A stretch of DNA of 64,000 nucleotides from Musa acuminata AAA Group (lineage: Eukaryota > Streptophyta > Magnoliopsida > Zingiberales > Musaceae), in assembly GCF_036884655.1 (NCBI RefSeq), contig NC_088337.1:33276501-33340500 (forward strand), given 5' to 3'. Positions 32,071-47,105 of this stretch are shown here, one piece after another (the stretch's first letter is position 1; every line of letters starts with the position of its first letter). The position numbers were made by a program, and so were the translations under genes. The notes beneath the pieces were generated by a model that was not told where the DNA came from, made no database searches, and saw only the letters and a list, made by a program, of their open reading frames with translations.

Positions 32071-33869
32071 TCACTGCAGCAGCCCACTTTTCTTTCCAAA
32101 CCCAATTGCTAGAACATAGAGAATCACACAGCCAACAATGGTGCCCCAGGTGGTCTCCCAGAATTTGTGATATGGAGCATTATAGAGATCGATGCCAATG
32201 TTCATACCAAATAGACCTACAAGCACTACACCAGCAGTAGTCACCACCGTTGCAGTGCTCAGCATGACCCCCATCTGCAGCAGTTGATTCTGTTTCTCAT
32301 CCAGCATAATGTTTATGTAGTCTTCAGTGTCATCCACATACTCCCTCAACTTTGCAGAGGTGGCAAATAAATAATCTGGTGAGTTAGCAGTGCAGGAAAA
32401 AAAAAAAAGAAGAAAGAAAAGAATAGTAATATGGTAAGAAGATATTTTCACAAGTAATAAGCTGGAGCATGTTCATGATCATCTAGTTTATCAGGCATAG
32501 TTCAGCATTTCATCAAGACGTGCATGCTCCAAAGACTGACAAATGAGCCTAAAATGCCTATTTGGCTAAGTTTTGAGTTTAGGCTATCAACATCCCAAAC
32601 ATCTGTTGAACAGCCACAAGGATGATCTTAATATCATGAAGACAAACCCAAATAGAAATGCCTAGAAACTGTCTGATTATGGATTATATTTGTTCATTGG
32701 AAGTAATGTTCAGTTTGGTTCATTTGCATAGTAACTCGTGCACCAATAGTTTATCCAGTGGTGACAGTTCATGAGTCCATTATACTCACAATTATAATTC
32801 AAGATTCATCACGGTCACCGATATCAAAGATTTTATATACGTGTGTGTGTGTGTGTTCATGATCTTGTTGGTGATTACAATGGGAAGGGAAAACACATAC
32901 ATGATATAGCTTGTTAAGAGTGCCATCAATCTGCACAAAGTAAGCCTCCAAAAGCATCTCCAGCTCCTCAATATTAGGCTTTAAGGCTCCAAAACTTTCA
33001 CGGCAGCTCTCTGTCTCAACTCTGAACTCATCATCCCTGAACATGCATAAAATTTCATGCAAAGAACTTAGTAAGATTAAACATGAAGTTTCATGGCGTG
33101 TTAAACACAATATATAAGACATTATGTAAGAATAGAGGTCTTATGCAAATGCTCTAATGAATAACCAAGTAAACTACAGAAATAGCTAACAGTTAGTTTT
33201 AGCTTTTGGCCCTTGATTATGCTATCCATAATTAATTAGAGCAGCCATTCAAGCTCACATTAAAAGCTGAAATATGTTATCATAACAAGACTGCAATTAT
33301 CAAGAAGTTAGACATGTTGTTGTGTGGCCATTCAATATAAATACAAGAAAGAACATACATCAATATCTAGAAAGCACTAAGCACTACTCAATTCACACTT
33401 GTGTGAGGTTTTACTGCAAAATATGCCCAGTGGGGCTGAACTTGACCACAACTTTTCCAGCATGCGAAAAGGCATCACAATGCTAAGACACTTCATAGTT
33501 CCAGGGCTAGGGGTGTGCATTGTCTGGTTCAGCTTGTTCTATGTATATATCCAAACCATTGATGAAAAGTTCAACAGAACAATTTGTCTCACCATATAAA
33601 CCAATTTGAATGAAATCAGAGTGTTCACAATCTGGTTTCTAATACAATTTGGACCAAATGCATTTTGACTAAACTCTCAGTGCTTTCGACCAAAGCCTTA
33701 TACAAAGGCCAAATTATAACTATTTATTAATGCAAAAAATAAATGTAATATATGCAAAATGGCATATGCTTCATTTCGGTTTAAAAAATACACAAAAATG
33801 AACTGAATGAAAAACTGTATTTCTCAATTTTTTTCAGTTTAAAAGCTGAACAACTTTATCTTTTTTTGG

Positions 33870-33903
<34 letters not shown>

Positions 33904-36900
33904 CCACACCTTCTCGTCCTTGTCTGAGTGATTACCACCTCCTCGTCTGTGTTGCCTTCTCATACTTTCATGTTCCATTGCCCAACCTGTTTAGAGTGTC
34001 GATATGTCGTCTGATACCAATACTGCACTGGTCCAATCACCAACCAGCATTGGTACCAGACCAAGACTTTAAACGACATAAATAATACTCTTTTTCTTTC
34101 ATTTTACACCACATAGAATCCATACTATAATATTGAAAAAAAGTGAGAAACTCAAGAATCCATACTATAAAACTCTCTCTCACCCTTTTGCGGTTCTATA
34201 TAAATCACAACCAGCTTTTATAAATGATCAGGTCCTGTGAAATAGCACAATAATGTACCTTATCATCTAAATTCCCATATTCTTCGGATTGATTTATCTC
34301 AGCAATGTCTTAAATCTCAGTTAAGGATTCAACATCTTGTGATCTTTTTTATTTATAGGACCTCATTATGATGCAACCAGTAGTTGTTGCTTGTTAGAGC
34401 TCATTGTTAGAGCAAGTGGCATCAATAAGACCAGCCAGTTATATAAAGCTTCTTAACATGTCAAAATATAATCATGATATTATAACCAATGTGGTAATCA
34501 GAAGTCATTGTGGTGATCAGAAGCCATGGAAGCAGGATAATTAAAAGCCTAGTCATAAATGCTTCAGAAGTTACCATTCCTCCAAGTAAACTATTTGTAT
34601 GTGATTCACAAGTTCCGTTTAAAAAATAAAATGCTGTGAAAGCTAACACAAGATTTGAAGCATAACTAATGTGACTAGGATGACCCTTAATTTACTAATA
34701 TGCATTGCACCATGCATCAGAAACCATACAGCTTCTTTGATGCATGCAACAATGCAGAAGAAAACAAGGGCAATGATACACCATTCATCAGAAACTACAC
34801 AGCTACTTTAAAGTGTATAATTGTGCAGAAGAAAAAAGAGTGCCATGTTATCAACTTCTATCGAAGTTATCTGATTAGTGTGCACGTTGAAGGCAAATAG
34901 CAATGAAATATAGTTGATTCTCTTTCTCACTATTTATTAAACCAACAATAGCTTACCCATCATCCGCCTGCTCAGATGCATCATTATCCAAGTTAATTCT
35001 AGATGAAGATTCACCAACTCGCTGACTAGCAAGCTTATCTGTTAGGTACATCTCAGCCATGTCCATGTCATCATCCAGTAAATGTTCAAGTTCATCCCTC
35101 ACCTGTGATCATGTAGTGACACTGAGGACAACGCTATAACATGACACAAGTGCTGTCTAGGGGACCAAGTGAGCTACACCATAACATGACATGATATGCA
35201 CATAGTCAACTTAATTGGATTTGAATCTAAACATGTCAAGATATTCACCAAAAAGAAAAAGAGAAGAATTTTAATTATGGTAATTTTTTATTCTAGATTG
35301 TGTCAGTAAACCAAAGAAAGATATCCCAAGATTTTGAGTAACTGCTCCTTCACACTCTTTCACTGGGAAAAAGAGAAATGCCTCCCTGAGACACTGGTGA
35401 AGGAAACAAATTTCTTGTCATGCACAGGACAACAATGAGGGATGGTCTTAAGTCAAATCTGGCAATCTTCAGAGATGGATGATACATGTTTCAGGAGGTT
35501 TACAAACTTAAAGTAGAATAGATGTATAGTATAGAAATAATAAACTGGATGAGTAACAGAGTAGCTTTAATAAATGTACATACGCCACTATACATTTCAG
35601 CTTTGTGTAATCAGGTCTTTACCCTCTGGACGCGCCCAGATATTGCCACCAAGCGAGACTTGATTTGTCTTACACGCTCAAGGTTAAGTGTGCTTATTTT
35701 CGAAGTCAATTCATCCAAAGCTGGATATGCCTCTTGTTCTAGGGCTAGTGTCTGAACATCAAAAATAAAAGAAAAGATAAGAAAAAGAAAAAAATGCATC
35801 TCATCAGCAATAAAAGCGAATTTGTGAACATGAACATACAAGGTAGTTTACATCACTTTTATACTGGACTCACTATCAATGGCAGAAAATGCTTTCCTCT
35901 CATAAAGTTTGCTAGTAGAAGTAACTGAATCACTTTAACTATAGGCATTAAAATATTGTGTGCGCATGGTCTATTATCCTAGAGAATAAACTGGTATGCG
36001 ATACAGGAACAGAAAGGTCCTTATATGTGATTTGCTCCAATAAAAGGCAAAGATATACCCTTAAATTTGACAAACTGAGTCAGAAAGAAAAGAAAAAAAA
36101 AGTTAAAGAAAAGTAGAATGATGCATGAAAAGCCCAAAGATTATAACAATATTAAAATCAATATTAGGTGAATTTTTTAAAAAATGGATATGAGAGAAAT
36201 GGCTCAAGCATTAAAAAAGAGCCAGACACCATAAATAGCATTATAAAAAAAGTGGATAGGTAGCAAATAGTTCCAAAGTAAAGTGAGCTAGGTTGCAGTT
36301 ATTCTAGTTCAGTTGGTTGGGACAACAGGTATCTACAGGGAGACAAGAACAACTACAAACAGAAGGCAGGAAAGATACAGGAGAAGTGACAAAATAACAA
36401 GGCGCAATGCGCATAAGATTAAATAAGGCTGATGCCCCAACTATTCGGGATCAACTGCATGGATCTTCTTCCACTATTGAGATATGTACAATATTAAGTT
36501 TCTAGTTAAAACAAAATCACCTAAATAATATTTTTATTGTTTCTAGTAAAATCTTCTTAGATCTCCTTCACTTCTCTTCACACTACTAAAACTAATCAAA
36601 TCAACTCATCTAAGAACAACATCTTAAGTTTCCTTTTTAATATGTTTAAACCATCTTGGATGATTCTCCCTCATTTTATCCTCAGTTGACATGATATAAA
36701 TTTTAAAAGAAGATAACAGAACACGAAAGCTCCAAGCACTTCAGTGCAGAAAACACACCTCGGACTCAAGGCACCTGCAAGCAGACTCAAGACAGACTTC
36801 AAGAACTCTGAACTCAAAAGGTGCCACCTTGGTACTCCCATCATCGGTGACATCTAATTCAGGACTTGGGCTGCCTCGTGACACATCACCAGATAAGGAA

Positions 36901-37761
36901 CCATGCTCTTTAGAGACTCCAGATCCATGTCTCATTTCCTGACCAGGAAAGGAAGGCCAGCATGATGTAGACTTTCCCATAACCTCCCCATCTAAATCGC
37001 CAGTGTCTTGAGCCTTTAGGAATAACAACAATCTAAGTCAGATTTATGTTTTAACATAGACATCGATCAAATAGAATCAAAATCAAAGAGCTAGATGTAG
37101 CTAAAGGTACTTATAATTGAACAGTCAGCAAGCATCAGAAACATATAACTTTTCCAAGTTTATGCGCTACATGAACCAAAGCAATTGATAAAAAACTGGA
37201 TCCAATAGTTCAATGAGAAATCTCAACGATCACTGTGGCGAACTAATAGAAAACAGGAATCTCGCTGTTAAAATTACTGCTAAAAGGAACGAAATCTTCC
37301 CGCGAGAGTGGTAACAAAAAAGCAAACAGGAACAACATAATGGTATTGAAAGAAGGGAAGAACGCAATCACCTCCTGCTGAGGGGCGCCGTAGGAACTGG
37401 AGACCCTGGATTGAAGGTCCTGGACGAAAGGGGCGACCAAGGGGTCACTTGAGTTGGGGATGAGCACCTCGGTGGCGGTGACGACGGCCTTGATGTGCTC
37501 CAGGTTGATGACGATGGCCCGCTCCCGTCCGAGTATCGTAGACGGGTAGGAGAGCAAAGGATCGAGGACCCGCAGGTCGCGGGCGGGGAGCCCCGTTCGC
37601 CGCATGATGGAGTGCTTCCCCACCTCCTCGTGGTACGACCGTCCGGAGTCCGACAAAACCAGCCACGCCCGGTTGACGGTACCCTTCCGTCTCCCTGCCG
37701 CGGCCGGGGCCGCCCGGTGGTGGACGTCGTCCTCCGGCGTTGGCTTCGGCGACCTCACCAT
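32071..37761 (-). CDS. MRS2: MRS2/MGT-type (CorA family) magnesium transporter
   Basis: Six exons, all in phase with GT-AG borders, encode 444 residues: 37372-37761, 36759-37013, 35623-35751, 34957-35102, 32901-33036, 32071-32349. The N-terminal cytosolic domain contains KHSIMRRTGLPARDLRVLDP and LLSYPSTILGRERAIVINLE, typical of plant MRS2. Coiled regions follow (AYPALDELTSKISTLNLERV, VRDELEHLLDDDMDMAEMYL, EELEMLLEAYFVQIDGTLNK). The pore helix at about 381-398 leads into the diagnostic GMN at 400-402. A second membrane helix (about 421-437) and a short basic tail end the protein. It forms a pentameric Mg2+ channel. The conserved segments most resemble the Arabidopsis MRS2-4/MRS2-6 (MGT6/5) branch, from memory. 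The variable region between exons 4 and 5 is shorter than in MRS2-4. The target membrane is not evident. Confidence 0.95.
33874..33901. repeat. (CT)n microsatellite in MRS2 intron 4
   Basis: A run of about 14 CT units. Just downstream (33985-34075) is a ggtacc/taccag-rich fragment ending in ccaagactttaaacg, probably a remnant of the CAAGG-ended MITE family. Confidence 0.85.
36425..36690 (-). mobile_element. RTE-type LINE 3' fragment in MRS2 intron 2
   Basis: The plus strand shows the antisense 3' end of a plant RTE LINE: gatgccccaactattcggga followed by tcaactgcatggatctt, then aaaccatcttggatgattct and ccctcattttatcctcag. It is the same family as 14840-15990 but a separate, shorter copy. Confidence 0.5.
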
Positions 37762-38714
37762 CGATCGAGGGAGAAGGACCTAAAGAAGAAGAAAAAGAGA
37801 GCGCCCGATCATCTTATAACTTGTCCGCCACAGGGATGGAGTCGAAGACGCACGTCGGCGGCTTAACCGCCTCGCCGTATAGAGCCCACTAAAAATCGAG
37901 GGCCCACTAAAATTCCTCAATCCATCGAGGACTTAGGCCCAAAGGCAGCCAATAAAGTGGGCTTAAGAGGATGACTTGGTCCTCGAAGCAGAGTGAGTTC
38001 GGTTTACACTAGGAACAATTACCATCATCATGGTGCCAAACTGCACTACGCGTCTCGAATCAAATAGCAAATTCGAAGAGTTTCCATTCACAACGTAGAA
38101 TTTGCAACATGGGATTGACGCAACAAGGCAGAAAATTGATGAACTTATTAAAAGAAGAAAATTAGCGGAAAGTTCTCATGACAATTGGGCAGTTATGAAG
38201 GAGTTCTCATAACAAAGTTATCCGATCAAAAGGAATCTCAAACTGAATCAATCATGATCGATTCAATTAACAGAAGATTATCTTATCGGCACTTTTTTAC
38301 TTTCCACACAACAAAATATCTTTTTCATCTAGATGGCGAATCTTTGGCATGCAACCCATGGTGTTCAATAGAAATTTGTTTGATTCTCTGTAAAATTCAT
38401 TCCTTAGTTCAGATGATGTCCCCATTCATGCAAGAAAATAAACTTACACAACAAATTTATATACGAAGGAAAGTAGCTATTCCTGTTCAAATTCAAGTGT
38501 CCTCATGAATGGTATCCGGTTAAGCCACATGAATGTCTCTTTGATCAAAGCTTTACCAAAATGTACAGCATACTTTTTGTGCAAAAACACATTAGAGTAT
38601 TCTCGATATAAAAATATTTATCACAATTCATTGCAATTGTAAAGAGAATAAATGGCCACAAAAGTACGGTTGATGATCTCGAATCAAATGTCGTGGCAAC
38701 TATTATGGGGATAT
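37762..38714. other. Spacer between MRS2 start and PDS5 end
   Basis: Transcription runs right to left for both genes, so this 953-bp spacer holds the PDS5 3' UTR and the MRS2 promoter. The MRS2-proximal part (37762-37880) is GC-rich. A 107-codon plus frame at 38185-38508 has AT-rich composition and no recognised family, and is not called. Confidence 0.5.
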
Positions 38715-41700
38715 CTACTGCCTCCGTGGTTGAATCCTTCGAGACTGGAGAAAAAAATTCAACAAAATCAGTCATAAAATAATACATTAATATAAAAAGA
38801 ACTAAAAAAACCAGTTAGATCATGGTGTGTAGTAGCTTACATTACTCATGTTTCCGTCCATTAAATCGGACAAAGAGTTCTTTGAAGCATTTCTTGGTAG
38901 CAATCTCTTGTTTCCTTTGCCAGCACCTGTAGAAAAATAATCTTAAGCAATTGCTTTTTAGATAATGCACATTTTCTGTCGTTTATCTTCTGTTACCCAA
39001 TATAAACAAAAAGAATTCCTAGGCACAAGTTTAAACAATATTTTTCTCCAGACAGAATATTTTACCTAGGAGGTGTAGATCAAACCTTTAAATAGCAAAA
39101 GGAGCTTTAGCTTTTAACCCTGTAGCTCCTAAATTGTAAAAACTTGCTATGGTACCCCAGAAAAAATTCAAAGAAACACAGTAACCACTCATAACAAGAA
39201 GACTGCTTTTGAAATTTTGTAATTCCTTAAAATGGATCCACAATAACTACCTCTTTCTCCTTCCTAGAACACATTATTAGCTTAAAACTTTGTGCTTCTT
39301 TGTAATCTATCAGTAGCACGTTTCAAACATTCATTAAGGTACACAAAAACCATTTCGAAAGGAGAAAAGAACATGATCATCTTATCTAATTCCAGAATAT
39401 CAATCTCTGACGCTAAAAACTGCACCTTGTAGTTAGAAGTTTTTAAAACATACACCTTCGATATATGGATATTTTTATTAAAGTTGCTGAGCAGCAAGCA
39501 AAACTCTAACACCACTCTCTCATCTCTTTACTTTATTGAGTATAACCCATCTTTTACAGTCTTGAGCTGAATATGTGTGATCCTTCAACAAAGGAGTAAG
39601 CAATGAAGCAAACACATTGATTTCTGGGTAGTCAGTTCTCAATGCCAGATTTCACTAGTGATAACCAGAGAATTGATCCATGGGAATACATAGACACCAA
39701 CAAGATAAACAAAAAGATAAGCATGCAAATTATTAAAATGGCATTACCAACAGATGACAAGTTCGTGCTTGCACACAAATTTTCTGTTCTTTCATCTGAA
39801 GCAGCGGGATTTGTTTTATCACTGTCATCTCCGGCAGTAGGAATCACTTCCTCAGGACTACAGCTAGAAGAATCTAACCTAAACAAATTAGATTAAAAAA
39901 ATTAGAAGTATTCTAATTAAAAAATCAGAACAGAAAGTACAAGGTTACGAATAGATCCTTCTCACCATAAAATAGAAGTATCTGCATGGGGTGATTTTGC
40001 AGATTCAAAATCAGACAGCATTCTTTGGCAACCTTTTCCTAAAGAATGAACTATGGTCTACTAAACCAAACTTCTATGTAGATAACAAAGAAGTATATAT
40101 GGTAAGGAACCATTGAAGATGACATGGAAGTTTATGCGGAAACCTTGATGTCCACATTTGGGAATGTTAAATACAGCTCATTTCTAGAAAGAAATGCCAA
40201 CCAGCATAACTCCACTATCCCACCCATCCACACCAAGCAACTTGGGCTCATTAGCACAAGCTATTATGATAACAAAGCAAATTAACAGTATTGAAGTGGA
40301 TAAGGTTAACTTCTCCGTTTGATGAGTAAGACATGTCTGTTAACCAAGTTTTATATGCTCATACCCAAACCAACATCACTCTTGATTCTCAATTCTATAC
40401 ACAAGATTGAGGGTGTATGCCTTAGGCACTCATTCTATTTGAACTCGTGACCATGGGTTAATAAATTATGCTTTGCAGCATCAAACCTATTTGTGTCGAG
40501 GTTAAGATTAGCAGGGTCCAAACACCAAAACCTCCCATTTCTTCGAAGTATCAGCTAGACTCAACTGAGTCTGACCAAAACTAACCATGACTACTGAAAT
40601 CAACTAGAATTTAAATGAATCCTTATGATTCCAACTTCAACTTGAATATAGCTGAGACAGTCCTACGAAAACCAACAAGCTCCAAGTGATTGCAGCAAGT
40701 CCAAATGTTTTTGACCAACTCTGATAGACTTCAGCCAAGTGCTAGCCACATCTAATTGATCCTGGTTGGTTTGGCAATTTTAACTGACCATGGCTATATT
40801 ATAGCCAATTTATGGTTTTCCCTTCAGGCTTATAGGTAACTAAAATTTCAAACAAGACAAGACAAAGTTGAAATTTCAGTGACCAATCATTAAATCACAA
40901 TATTTTATGGTCCAGAAGTCAAATCCCCCTATTTTGTGGCTTTATATGATCTATCTTCCAGTCCATCGCATTCTATGACATTAGAACTTTTGTATATTAC
41001 ATAAAATTTGATCCCCTATCTGTCACATTTTTTTTCCTTCCTACTATGTTCTCTAGTTATAAATAATGAAGACTAATAATGAAATATAATAATTTAATTA
41101 AAAGATGAAAAAGGATGTGTTTCTCACTCACCCTTCATCAGGTTGAAGGTTGCATCTACCCTGCAGCAAGCCGGTTATTTGAATTTAGCAAGCAACTATA
41201 ATTACACAAAGAGCTAGGTATAAGGTAAATGATCCCACACAAACCTTATCCAGCAAAGGCATTTCATTGATGGCTTCCCAAGTCTTATCTTCTGAGTCCA
41301 AAAGCTCTACATCACCATTACCATTGGCAACCTTGCGAGTTCAATGTAAGTTTCATCAAGTCAGTATAGAACTATGTTTATGTAATCCATCCAAAGAAAT
41401 TTATGCAAATTAAGAAAGATCTATCAACAGATCAGAGTTCAGGAAAAAACATAATTTTAATAACTAAATCTGAACAAGAACCTTTCGCTGCACACTAAGC
41501 ACAATCATTCATGTGTTTTCTTAATTGTATGTACCTAGTGTTACAACAAAGCATGATGCCAACCATGTGACATGCCTTAGGAGGGTAGACCGGACTGGTT
41601 TCAATTATAAAGATGAAAAAGCCAAATGTTTTGGTTAAGTATTGGTTAGGTATTCTAAAAAAACCAGAAAATGAACCAAACTAAATGCACGGTTCAATCA

Positions 41701-44700
41701 GTTTGAACAGTCTTTAGATGAAACTGTCAGTATCATTCTGACTGAGATCATACAAATACAACAATCGAGAAGACGACATTTGATCAGTGATGGAAGTGTA
41801 GATCTGAAGGAGTTAACATTTGAACATAAAATGTATTCAAGGATTTTTTACTAATATTTAGTTTATCTAAGAATTTTAACTAATATTTGTTTTCTTATTT
41901 ATCTAAACTCTAAAAGAATTGTATCATCATAATTCATTATGATGTCACTAGCCTTTCTTATTATCCAAAAGCAGCAGTAAAATAAAGGAGTCCCCATCTC
42001 TCTCTCTCTCTCTCTATCTTAAAGAATCATACAGAACACATAGGAGTTGTCTACAGTTCAGCAAAGCACCAGACATGCATCTATCACCAACTAGATTTAT
42101 CAAGAGTATCACAATCTCAAAATGGACCTCTCTCCTTGAAGACAATAAATAATAAAAGCAACCAGATGACTCCCCCTCTTGCAAGAGGTCTACGCCGTTC
42201 TCTTTGGTGGGAATACATTGTTGACAGCTATAGTGTGGTCTGTCAAATTCTCTTGTATTTCTTCTTTTCTGAAGATTCACCTTTTTGGTGGGAATGAGCA
42301 ACAGAAGGAAGGCTGGGCTTGTATGATGCCAGATCAGCAAAAAGCCAATCAGTAGTAATTACATGGACAAACCACTATACAAATTCTCCATGTTCTGCCC
42401 ATGGTTTGCTGTTCTTACATGGCCAACCAAGCATTGCGGTCCCTCGTAAGACCAATATGTACCTATCCATAGCAGTGTACCATGTCTTGATACACTGGCA
42501 CATATAGATAAACTGAAGAAGGGCTGAAAATCAGCAGAAGCAAAATATATATTTTTTTAGGGATTTTTTATCCTAATTTATTGGTATACAAATTAAATTT
42601 AAATAAGAATTACCTATAATGTAGTGGTAGGTTAAATTTCAATAAGAATGAACTATAAAGATAAATTTAAATTTATCATGCAATAAAAAGCCTAAAATTG
42701 GCTAATACATGCTAGAATGACCTATAAAATAATGTCAAAAGTAAAAAAATCATGGTGCAATGTGCTTAAATTCCTCAATTACCACCAATTAGGCCTTAAT
42801 CACACTTAATCAACCTAAACATAAATTAATAAGCCTCCAGTTGCCCATTAAATAAATAAAATGGCAAAAAAACATCCTTTTAAAATTTAATTTTATCTTG
42901 ATTGGCTGCTTAAACATCCCATTAAATAAATTTCTTTTCCCTGGCAAGAAATTTTATCTAGATTGGCTGTTTAACCATATATTTGAAACCCCTATTCTGC
43001 AGCTAGTTCAATTCAGCAAAACTATAACATTTCATGCTGGTGTCTTCACAGACTAAATTACATATTTCAAGACAACTAAAGTCGACCCAGGTGAGACAAG
43101 CTTTTTCTGACTAGGAATCTTCAAAAATCAGTTATAGTTGGTAACGACAAACCAAGGACCATGTCACTATCACTAGCAATTTTCAATTGAGTTCCTATAA
43201 GCCAACATATCCATGGAGTTGATGAATACTGACATAAAGGTAACATAGGCTTTGTTGATGCACCATAGCCTGGCACTACCAAATGTTAACCCTATGAAAA
43301 TATAGACCTAAGTACAAGTTGATGGCTTGCAATCTGGAAATGGTATATGTCCATTACTACAATTTAGAGTATCGTTCCATGATTCTGCATGTTTAAAACA
43401 GTTAGTCCACCCAGTCACTAGGCTTGTTTTCTAAAACCTCATTGCTGGAAAAGAAGTTTAATAAAGACTGGTGGTGGTGGTGTTAAATGGATTGAGTCAA
43501 GAGACCAACCTCTCTTGATGGATGAGTTAAGCAGTCCGATATAAAAAAACTTAATTTTGAGAACAGAACTTGTTAGCAAGCAATAAAACATTGATCTTAT
43601 ATCTAGTCAGTAATCAGACTTGTTACTAGACGAACTTGTAAGTAAACTAGGGACCAGTCGAATTAGCCAGAAATGAGAATATGAACAACAGAGGCCAAAA
43701 TATTATTGAATGAAGGAGTAGAAAATACTGGAAACTCGATATTTAATTCATAATATAAGCTTAAATATTATCATGATGAAGCTGGTTGATCTTATATCTA
43801 ACTCTTTAAATTGTGAGATCCTGCCTTGCGTTTACTATTTTGAGAATCATATGAATCAACAGTACCCATATTATAACTGCAATAAGCCAAGACACAAAGG
43901 AAATTGTCAATTGTTTTCATAAGAAAAACTAATAGTAATCAGATCTGAAATTAGAGAGCTTGCCATAAATCAATTGGGGATCACAGTCCGATCTTGTTCT
44001 TAACAAATGTTTCATCCAAACTGACAGGCTCCTTTTATCAACAATGACATAAATGCAATTTATAATAATAGAGCTAGAAAGCTAAAGTGTGAAATTAATA
44101 ATGTTATATTTACTTACATATTTATAGAAACAAATACCTGTGAATCCAGAGGACACTCTATATCTGCTTTTGAAGTTTCAGGTTGAGAGGTACTGCTACC
44201 GTTTGTAACACATCTCTCATTAGTCGTTGAAGGCATGAATCCTTTTAATGCAACTGCCTTGGTAGAAACCTGTGAAGTTGGAATCACCAGACAGATACTA
44301 ACAGAATCTGAAGAAGATACTTGCTCTTTTCTCTCTTCATATTCAGCATTTACTGGTTCTAAATTTATTATCCCATGAACCAATTCTGTTGACATCGAAG
44401 AAGAATGTGACACAGAATTCATGTGACTTCTCACAGAACAAACTTTCTGAGATCTCTTTGTATTAGGATGAAGATTATCCTTCTCTTTCTTCATTTTACC
44501 AAGTGATTGATCAATTTGTCTGTCCATGGTTAAAGCATTTGATATGTTCTTCATAACATCCAAATCGCCAACATCTTGAACCTTATGATTCCATTTAGAA
44601 CATGAGTTTGAAGCCTGTCAAGTGGAGAAGAACGAAATGCATTTAACAGGTTAAAATCATTTATCACAACATGCTTGTATAAACTTGCTCTGATCATAAT

Positions 44701-47074
44701 TTTGTATATTGGTCAGTTTGGTACATACTGGTCAGTGTTTAGCAGCCCAATCAAGGTCCATACCGAACCATAAATACCAACCGAAATCTATTTTTCACTA
44801 TTTTCTAAGTGATACCATATGGATATACCAAAACGCTACCAGTCCAACAAGTTGCAAAACCAGAATCAGACCACTATTTAAAACCTTGTTTTTGAAGTAA
44901 AATACACAAAGGAAAAAATAGAAAGGTAACAATAAGCCACCTGGTTTATATAAGAGTCAAACGCACAGAGGATCCTCCTCACAAAACTTTTATCCACGAA
45001 ATTAGCAACGTGAAGAGATGCCTGGATGTTACGTCAAACAAATTCATGAGAAAACAAATGCCACCTGGTATAACCTATCGAATGCTGCAATTAAATATGA
45101 TGACACAAGCATGTTCTGCTTACTCCTTTTTTCCTTGCATCATGACAAGCCTTGAAATATGATGATGGAAGCAAGACGAGATGGGAAGCATCCAATGGGG
45201 ACTTGCAATGCTGAGTAAGAACTTTTAATGCAAGCAAACATATTTTTGAGAGAATATGCAATTTCTGTAACAGGAAACAAATTAAACCAAAAACCAGTAT
45301 CTGCAAAGACAAGAGACAAGGAAAATAATTTCGCTACAAGAAAGACATGAACATACAGGGGTGAATTTAGCATCAACAGCATCATCAGCTTTCTGAATGG
45401 CAAGAAAAATGCCCAGTAGATATGATGCCATATAACTGGCATCATTTTGATTGCTACGGCCGCAATTTAAATTCAGTAAAGCACGTATGATGAAAATGAG
45501 CGGACTGCCAGGGAAAAGAAAGTACATCAAATAAGGTGTGAAGTGAATTGCAGCATTTCTAAATTTTAACATCATAGCTCTAAAATAAAAATCAAAACAG
45601 AAATAATTTTAAGTATGAAGATAGATATGACCTACAAAACTCAGCATAAACATCTTGATCTTGGCAATTATCAGAAGGAAAGTTTTTATCATGAGCAAGA
45701 ACATGGATTACAAAAACCACAATATATCCTGGATGTTTTGTGATTGCTACTCCATCTGTCTCCTGTGCTAAAGCATTCTTGTTGATAAGAAATTTCTTAT
45801 TACGTGCCGTCAGGAATGCAGTGAAGAATTTCACTGACTGAAAAAAAGGAAAAATATCAGAAGTACTATACTCACAGATAAAGCCAGACAGAAAATATAT
45901 TTACAGTGAGGAACTTCACTGACTATATTATAATCACAGATAGAGTGAGAGAGAACATGTTTAGTGTACATAAAATAGAGAACTTACATCATTTCGGATA
46001 TCTCCAATACAATCAACTGAAGTGAATGCAAAAGCACATGCATATCTGTCCGGTATAGCTTGTTCCATTAGTAGCTTATGTATCTTACAGAGCAATGACT
46101 TGCGGACAGTTGAAGAAGGATCCTGGACACCATAGAATTCACAATCTAATGAGAAATGTGGTTAAGAACATAAAAGGAGTAAATAAAGATGAGGCTCAAC
46201 CAAGAATAAGAAAGTTTTGGTGGATCTAGAAGAGGGATGCCAGGATTTAAAGAAAAATCCAAATTTCAAAGCTTGCAATTCGTACACCATGTAGGCCTGA
46301 CCATAGTTCGGATCGAATCAAAATTGAATCGGAACCAAACCGGGCCGAAACCAAAATCGAACCAGTCCAATGATTCACCGATTCCAAACCAAATTAGAAC
46401 CGACATAGAGCGACTCAATTTCGATTCCTAGGTTTGGAAAATCAGAACCGTCGGTTCCAAAACCAGCGATTCCGATGCAAACCACTGGTTCCATAATTTT
46501 AAATTATTTTTTTCATTATTTAAAAATAAATTTATGAATTTTATATTTTAATTTTTTATTAAAAATAATAATAAAAAAAATTGGCGGTTTCCGGTTCGCT
46601 TACAGTTCCTGGTTTTGGGGAATAGGAACCAAAACCACTGGTTCTGAAAATTGGTATGGCCTAATACCATGTTCATTGAAAAATATATATATGTCTATGT
46701 AAATTAGCTACATATACATGAATTAAACTCTGCATAAATAACCCATCCTACCTCCAAACAGGTTAACAGTGGTCAGGATATATGACTAGTGAAAGGCTGC
46801 TAAAAGATATGCAAAAGGAGAAGATGTCAGGAGGGGCTCTTGTAGAGAATAAGCACCGAGAAAATAAAACAGCAACAGTAAACTAGTGCATGGACAACTT
46901 GATGATGATGATGAAATAAGCACATTTAGTTCCAGCATCTCAGTCCACATAACTTAAGAGTGATACACAATAAGAATAGAAGTACACAATCCTAGACATT
47001 GCACAGAACCCTTGCCAGTATTTGATTGAGCCAGCATAAGACAGTACAGTTTACAAAACTTCCAATAATTCCCA

Positions 47075-47105
<31 letters not shown>

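Noticed and set aside
38185..38508. 107-codon plus frame between MRS2 and PDS5; considered an organelle-derived insertion
   Set aside because: The AT-rich, basic composition recalled organelle proteins, but I could not match it to any specific gene, so no call is made.
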